DNA of 64,000 nt. It comes from Narthecium ossifragum. Its lineage: Eukaryota; Streptophyta; Magnoliopsida; Dioscoreales; Nartheciaceae. This document shows positions 58,520 to 64,000 of the stretch, piece by piece (positions within the stretch are counted from its first letter, which is position 1; the number at the start of each line of letters is the position of its first letter). The notes below the pieces were generated by a model that saw only the letters and a list, made by a program, of their open reading frames with translations, was not told where the DNA came from and did no database searches. The position numbers were made by a program, and so were the translations under genes. The stretch covers positions 4,593,281-4,657,280 of the forward strand of contig OY986974.1 of NCBI GenBank assembly GCA_963920575.1, given 5' to 3'.

Positions 58520-60905
58520 TGTCGCGCTCCGACCCGCGAAAGCCCAACCAGGCCGGGCGACGCGAACCGGAAGCTAACAAACGCGGAAGAAAAGCTGGCG
58601 AGGGTTCCCTCTAACCTATTGGCCTACCTAACAGTTCACCAAAGCACCCTCGATTGAAAACACATTTAATTAACAAAACCTCGAACCACAGATTTAAAAC
58701 TCAAAGTGTTATATATATCCTCGGAGAGGGGAAGATCCAAAATACAACATTGCTCCCGTAAGAGACTAACTAACAAAGGGTAAAAGCAATAAACGATCAC
58801 CACCTCTCAAAGTACACCAACTGCCCGGTAGGGGCCACAGAAGAGGAACTGACGCCTGCACCGGCAAAACGCAACCCGGGTAGGTGTGAGCACTAAGCTC
58901 AGTAGGGATCTACACTACGACTCACAGAAGGAAGAGGGAAACACAACAGTGTCGCCCTCAAGTAGGATCTGGGTGTATACAGGGGTCCCATAACCCCACA
59001 GCGTGTCCCTGGTGCCCAGGAGCAGCACACAGTAAGCTCAACAAACACTAGCGACACCAAAGGTCAGCACAGTGGGACACTGTCCCTGAGGCCCAGGGAC
59101 GGCACTCAGTAAGCTCAACAAACACTGGCGACACCAAAGGTCAGCACAGTGGCACACCGGCTACACCTCAGCCTCCGACTCGAGGTCGACACGACCTCTA
59201 CAATCATCAAGCAACAAGTGTACTAGTCATCTAAGCCTATCATCGAATCGACTGGACACGACAATTCAAACCGGGTCCAAACTACCCAATCCCGGTCCTA
59301 GGTCTAAGTCCGAGCTTCCAGCCTCGGGACGGCGACCCAAAGATCACCCACGCCCTAACCAATGCAACTAATGCACACAACAACAATGCATGCTATGACA
59401 TACACAGATAATAAGAAAGGCATGCAACAGTATGTCAAGCATCATATAAGTCTACTGGATCGCTGCAACGGTACTACCAACCGCTGCCAGCCGATCCGCA
59501 GCGGATCCCGGCATTACGACGGTACCACGACCATCAACCGCGAACTTCTGCAACGGGAAGCAACCCCGAAAACCACTGATGAACAGTAAATAATATAATA
59601 TTATATTCAAACACCCAAAATCCTGTACTTAGGGGCTATTTGATGTTGTCGATCCGACGTCCAAACGACATCGGATTCAAGATCCAACGTCCAAACGACG
59701 TCGGATTCAAGATCCAACTTAGCCACCTGTAGATGTATATACCAGAATCAACATATCTAAAATTCATACTCATCCAACGGTTGGATTAACAAGAAAATAC
59801 AAATCAAAACCGCTAATCAACTCACTTACCAATTTAATTGCTGCAACGCAGCCCTCCAGCAAACAATTCATAATACATCGTACAAAAATCAGAAAAATAT
59901 GAAATAAGATGGAATAGAAAGCTAACGAGTAGATGTACAACTCTTATGTTTATCAAAAGCCATGATCATGTACACACCAGCCGGAAAACTCGCCGTAAGC
60001 CGGCTGTTCTTCAAGAACAGCAGAAAACCAGAAATCCGAGACTAATCATGCATAAAACCTACTCAAATCTCAACTGATCAACATGAAACTTAAATCAATA
60101 ATTCTAATAGGCATAAGGAATCCAACAAAACAAGGATCAACAAGATCCAACGGCTAGATCTCAAGAACACCCGAAATAAACATCAGTAGGTATAACCCTA
60201 CCTAGCTGCGCTTTCCTCGGCTGATTCCCCGCGATTTGATCACCAACAAGCTTCCAAACCACTTCAGGGATCTTCCTCTTGTTGCCACGAATCCAACAAG
60301 CCTTAGAACGCCGAAAGAGATGGTCGGAGGAGGGAGAACGGAGGAGATGAAGCTCGCCGGCGGAGAAGGGAAGAAACAGAGCACCGCGGGAAAGAAGAGA
60401 AAGAAGGAAGAAGAAGAGGAGAGAAGGAGGAGGAGGAGGGGAAGAAAAGGAGGGAAAAGGGAAGGGGAAAGCCGGGGGAAAGGGGGAAAAGTGAGGGGAG
60501 GGGAGGGAATGTCCTCCCCCCCTCTGACAGAGGAGAGCGACGGCCAGCGGTGGCCGTCCTCGCGAAGCAGAAAAGCCACCGACGCGAGTCCGATCGGTCG
60601 CTCCAAGGAGCGATCGATCGTTCTCGCCCCGGATATAAACAAACCGACTCACTCACGAGTCCGATCGATCGTCCCAAGGAGCGATTGATCGCTCAAGGGT
60701 CGTCAGCTGCCCAAAGGCAAGCTTTCGCGCGCCCGAGCTGGGATCTTCCGATCCCGGGTCCACCTAGCCAGTCTAAACAAGCATTAACACAAACAAGGCC
60801 GGTGTGTGCACACGCAGGTGTGAAACAAACCCAACAAGGCGCAATTTACCAAATTGCCCTTGCGGTCTACAACGAGCCACAGGGGTAGAGGGACAGGTCC
60901 TCACA
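58520..60905 (-). mobile_element. TGTGAGGA-family LTR1 of tandem array
   Basis: 2386 bp, highly similar to LTR2. Small differences include loss of about 22 bp near 58817 relative to LTR2 and a short extra repeat near 59680-59720. The GATCGATC-type cluster is at 60588-60697. A purine-rich leader (60330-60510) precedes a donor-like GTAGGG near 60198 (minus strand). The flank after 60905 is GTACA. Confidence 0.9.
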
Positions 60906-61214
60906 GTACATGACCCCACCTCATCATGCGTGGGATACTGTCCGCGACGGTTGGTGCCCTGCAACCGGTAATCTCATAATACCATATGAGCAGAACAGCA
61001 GTGCACCCGCAGACATAAGTACATGCCCTTTTACTAATCTCACTCGTCTTTGACTCCGGTAAGCCCTTGTTCATCCCGACTTAATCCTTTTAATTTTAAT
61101 TTTTTAAATTTTTTTTTTTGGCACAAGGCGGTGTGTTCTCCTCTCATCTATTGTGGAAAAAATAAATACCATTATTTTCATCCTCGTATCCTACATAATT
61201 TTTTGCGCTAAGAA
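60906..61214. other. Spacer inside the large MULE-like element
   Basis: No gene seen. AT-rich, with a T-run at 61110-61120. Confidence 0.5.
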
Positions 61215-61648
61215 ATGTAGCATTCACACGCGTACTTTTTGTTCTTTCTAAGTGTCTTTTTGGTGTTTTCTATGCGCTCTTGTTTATACGCGTACTTATG
61301 GTTATTTCTACACGTACTTATGGTTGTTTCTACGCGTTGTAAAGGTCTTTTATACGCGCTATTTACTAGTTTTTACGCGTACTTTGTCTCTTTTAAGTAA
61401 TACGCGTGTAGGACGTGCAAGAACTAGACTTAGTACGAGTAGGAGCTATATTAAGTACGCGTAAAAACTACATTAAGTACGCGTATAAAATACAGTAAGT
61501 ACGCGTAGGAACGACATTAAGTACTCGTAATAACTACATTAAGTACGCGTAAGAAAGTGTGCGCGGGTTACCTTTTTACCCTTCCTCCTCCGGTGTTAGG
61601 GCATTGAGCGATATCTCAGGACGCGCAAGAACTACACTAAGTACGAGT
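61215..61648. repeat. ACGCGTA minisatellite with inverted halves
   Basis: The left part (61225-61390) repeats TACGCGTACTTATGG-like units. The right part (61430-61650) repeats the reverse sense, AAGTACGCGTAAGAACTACATT-like. The array resumes at 63174-63240 beyond the Pack-MULE insertion. The core TACGCGTA is itself palindromic. Confidence 0.85.
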
Positions 61649-61884
61649 AGGAGCTATAGGGTTAAATATGCGTTTCGTCCTTGAGGTTTCGGAGAAGTTT
61701 TTATCAAGTCCCTCTTCTTTAAAAATTCCCGATTGAATCCTTGGATTTTTCGAACCGGACTCAATCGTGTCCCTCCGTCCACTCGCCATCGGCCAACTAA
61801 CGTCGGCTCGGTTTGGGCCGAGCCTAGACCGACGAACAGGCCAATGGACCAGGCGAACCAGAGGTTCCCAACGGCGAAGTTGGC

Positions 61885-62430
61885 TTGGGATCCGGCGATG
61901 TTGGCTTGAGATCCGGCGATGTTGGGGACGTAGCAGTCCCCATCCTGCAGGATCAGGTGGCAGTCGACGCCCGCAGGCCCGCACGCATCCCCGCTCCTCG
62001 CCAGCCCCGTCGTCGACGCGGTCGTCAGCGGCATGATCGCCGCACGGGCTTCCCTGGCATTAGCGATGTCCTAACCATGGACTGGAGGTGCGCCACCAGG
62101 CCGCCGTTGAAGGCCTTGGTGTTGTCCACGGTGGTGCCGACCTCGACTCCCGGGAACCCAGCGGCATTAAGAGCCGACCGGATCGCGTCGACCTAGGCGT
62201 CGAGCATGTTCATGTAGACGATCCCGGATCTGGCGTCAACCCGGCCGGGGTTGGGCTGGAAGAGGTAGAGGCGAGGGTTTCGGGGGCGGTGGTCGCTACG
62301 GTAGGTGAAGAAGGGGTAGGGGTTGACCGTGAAGGGGGGATCTCGTGTCGCGGAGGAACCCAATGATGTCGACGAGGGTGGGCGTGATGTCGGAGTGGAA
62401 GGCGCCCCGCCGGGCCGGAGATCAAAAGGA
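61885..62430 (-). pseudogene. Captured GH17 beta-1,3-glucanase with X8/CBM43 fragment
   Basis: On the minus strand, from about 62430, pieces in two frames give SDITPTLVDIIGF, VNPYPFFTYRSD, YLFQPNPGRVDARSGIVYMNMLDA and VDAIRSALNAAGFPGVEV. These match the order of the GH17 glucan endo-1,3-beta-glucosidase fold. Then 61990-61910 gives CGPAGVDCHLILQDGDCYVPN, the start of an X8/CBM43 carbohydrate-binding domain. Frameshifts, a stop after the MLDA stretch and missing catalytic-region segments make it a non-functional chimera. Confidence 0.75.
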
Positions 62431-62559
62431 GGAAGAAGAGCACGCACGTCTACAGTGGAAGGCTGCACGTGTGCGTGTGCCTCGACGGTAGGTACCATGT
62501 GTCGGACGAGCAGTCGCATTCGAGCAGTGACCATCGGCCATCAGCACGGCAGCTATAGC

Positions 62560-62825
62560 GATCTCCGGTGGGCTCGATGGAGCTCAGGATCATCGGCTGC
62601 CATAGGCTCCTGAGAATGAGGACCGTCGACGGGAAGGGCACCACCGACGCGTTCGCCGTCACCAAGTACGGCCCCAAGTGGGCCAAACACGCACGATCAC
62701 CGACAGCTTCGACCTGGCCTGGAACGAGCAGTACACCTGGGAAGTCTACAAGCCCTCCACCATCCTCACCGTCGCCGTCTTCGACGACTACTCCGATGGG
62801 TCCACTTGGGGCCCTTCCCGTTGAT
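62560..62825 (+). pseudogene. Captured MCTP/FTIP C2-domain fragment
   Basis: The plus strand encodes MELRIIGCHRLLRMRTVDGK, then TDAFAVTKYGPKWAK. After a frameshift it continues as RTITDSFDLAWNEQYTWEVY and ILTVAVFDDYSDG. This is the order of a C2 domain in plant multiple-C2 transmembrane-region proteins (MCTP/FTIP/QUIRKY). Only one C2 domain is present, and the C-terminal membrane region is absent. Confidence 0.72.
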
Positions 62826-63351
62826 GTTGCTGCTGCCATCCGGACTAAAGAAGATGGGCGAGATCGAGCTCGCCGTGTGCTTCCATCGAGATCTTGATCG
62901 ATGGGTAGGAGGAGGAGAGGGCGTCGTGGGGGTTAGGAGCTGCGGGTGAAGGGAGGAGTCGTCGGAGCTCATGACCTTGTTGCCGACGGAGACGATGACG
63001 TCGGTTTGGCCGAGCCGACGTTAGTTGGCGGACGGCAAGTGAACGGAGGGACATGGTTGAGTCCGGTTCGAAAAATCCAAGGATTCAATCGGGAATTTTT
63101 AAAGAAGAGGGACTTGATAAAAACTTGTCCGAAACCTCAGGGACGAAACGCATATTTAACCCAGGAGCTATATTAAGTACGTCCAAGAACTACATTAAGT
63201 ACGCATAGGTACTACATTAAGTACGCATAGAACTAACACCGGAAATAAAAGAAGAAGAAAGACCTAAGTTTTCCAGATAGGGAAACTTTAGACATGACCA
63301 CCTTGAAGATAGAGAGCTAATTAGAGACAACATCAGATAGTATACCACTGC

Positions 63352-63357
<6 letters not shown>

Positions 63358-63387
<30 letters not shown>
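63358..63387. repeat. (CT)n microsatellite
   Basis: About 14 CT units next to the possible Dof-like tail. Confidence 0.9.
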
Positions 63388-63388
<1 letters not shown>

Positions 63389-63620
63389 ATGAGGGAGCTG
63401 TTAACAAGGCCATGCCAAGAAGAACCAACCCCAGCCCAGTAATTATCTCTGCCTGAAGCCAAACCCATGTTCCCATGATCTCCATTTGGCTGCCACTGGA
63501 GGTTCATGACCACCTTGCTCTCCTCTCCACCTAAACCCTTGACAGACCTATGGCTAGTTGCATGTGTAGCAGTTGTTGGAGTACTTGCTGCACAAGCATT
63601 GCCTAAACCTGATCCACGGT
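63388..63620 (-). pseudogene. Possible Dof-type transcription-factor tail
   Basis: The minus strand encodes an open segment including LQWQPNGDHGNMGLASGRDNYWAGVG and ending NSSLM then stop. The asparagine/glycine-rich composition with a NYW motif recalls C-termini of plant Dof proteins, but no zinc finger is present. It could be another captured exon of the large MULE-like element. Identification is weak. Confidence 0.3.
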
Positions 63621-63838
63621 GTTAGGGCATTGAGCGTTATTATTATAACATACATGCCATGCCACGTCATGTGGTAAGGCATGGCATGTATGTGGTGTCA
63701 TATGGGTATGGGTTAAGTGAGGGGTAAGATGGGGTTTTTCATGTCCAGGGTATTAAGTTGTAAAAAAACAAGGTAAAGGTATTAAATTGGAAAAAGTGAA
63801 CTTAGAGGTACTAAAATGCAAAAACTTCAAGAATAAGG

Positions 63839-64000
63839 TGCGGATTACGCGCGGTGATGAAGTGGCGCAGAAATCTCGGGATCTACGGAAGATTTGCATT
63901 TAAGAGGGCTGCTTCTCGCACCTCCTCTGACTCAGACCCCCTCTCGACACATGTCCCGCCCTTTCCTCTTTATGCCCTTGGCTCTTGTCCTGTTTGTCAA
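63839..64000 (+). mobile_element. LINE ORF1, continuation to window end
   Basis: LINE ORF1 resumes after the large MULE-like insertion (GADYARDEVAQKSRDLRKI, then a stop), completing the order begun at 49862. The rest of the LINE lies beyond the window. Confidence 0.6.

Larger units (their letters stand above)
61659..63163. mobile_element. Pack-MULE with two captured gene fragments
   Basis: Inverted ends of about 160 bp begin GGGTTAAATATGCGTTTCGTC. A perfect 10-bp duplication AGGAGCTATA flanks it (61649-61658 and 63164-63173). At 1505 bp it has no transposase. The interior is GC-rich and carries coding-like pieces of two unrelated host genes in opposite orientations. Confidence 0.93.
53195..63828. 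mobile_element. Large MULE-like element with nested insertions
   Basis: Inverted ends of about 80 bp begin GAAGTTTTTGCATTTTAGTACC. They are flanked by AAAAATAAGG (53185-53194) and AAGAATAAGG (63829-63838), a 10-bp duplication with one mismatch. LINE ORF1 is continuous outside. Inside are a tandem LTR-retrotransposon array (53277-60905), ACGCGTA minisatellites, a complete Pack-MULE (61659-63163) and a possible Dof-like tail. Without the nested parts the element would be about 1.5 kb. No transposase is visible. Confidence 0.78.

Overview
This is a plant nuclear window, most likely from a monocot. Two GC-rich heptahelical (PAQR/HHP) genes with short introns sit in a sea of nested LTR retrotransposons, LINE fragments and Mutator-like (MULE) elements. 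Species cannot be fixed from sequence alone. Almost every long reading frame outside the HHP genes belongs to a mobile element or to a gene fragment carried by one.

Layout. (i) 1-26730: one minus-strand LINE, read from ORF1 near 26.6 kb down to its 3' end near 1.8 kb, chopped up by LTR insertions. These are solo LTRs at 3149-6040, 20609-22009 and 22366-24609, a truncated LTR at 24770-26088, and a compound block at 6548-20535. The block holds a complete but broken Athila-like Ty3/Gypsy element (7281-17551). (ii) 26818-28064: HHP gene copy A (minus). (iii) 28065-34940: promoter side of copy A, two ~228-bp tandem units split by a 401-bp solo LTR, a Harbinger-like element, a foldback element carrying LRR-kinase fragments, and a MITE-like element. 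(iv) 34940-44195: a plus-strand LINE with endonuclease, reverse transcriptase and RNase H remains. It is split by an Athila-type solo LTR that itself contains another solo LTR. (v) 44446-48163: two adjacent MULEs, one with a GRF-type zinc-finger fragment, the other with the 5' part of a TIR1/AFB auxin-receptor gene and a foldback minisatellite. (vi) 48525-49769: HHP copy B (plus), nearly identical to copy A and in inverted orientation. (vii) 49862 to the end: LINE ORF1, interrupted by a solo LTR (50713-52992) and by a very long MULE-like element (53195-63828). That element encloses a tandem LTR-gag-LTR-gag array and a smaller Pack-MULE with beta-1,3-glucanase and C2-domain fragments.

How it fits together. 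Both HHP copies are followed by the same LINE ORF1 and preceded by the same LINE 3' end, so the locus was duplicated as an inverted segment after LINE insertion. Exact or near-exact target-site duplications let the nesting order be read directly. The least expected signal is a recurring cluster of the palindrome GATCGATC, often just upstream of the LTR TATA box, in LTRs of otherwise unrelated families.
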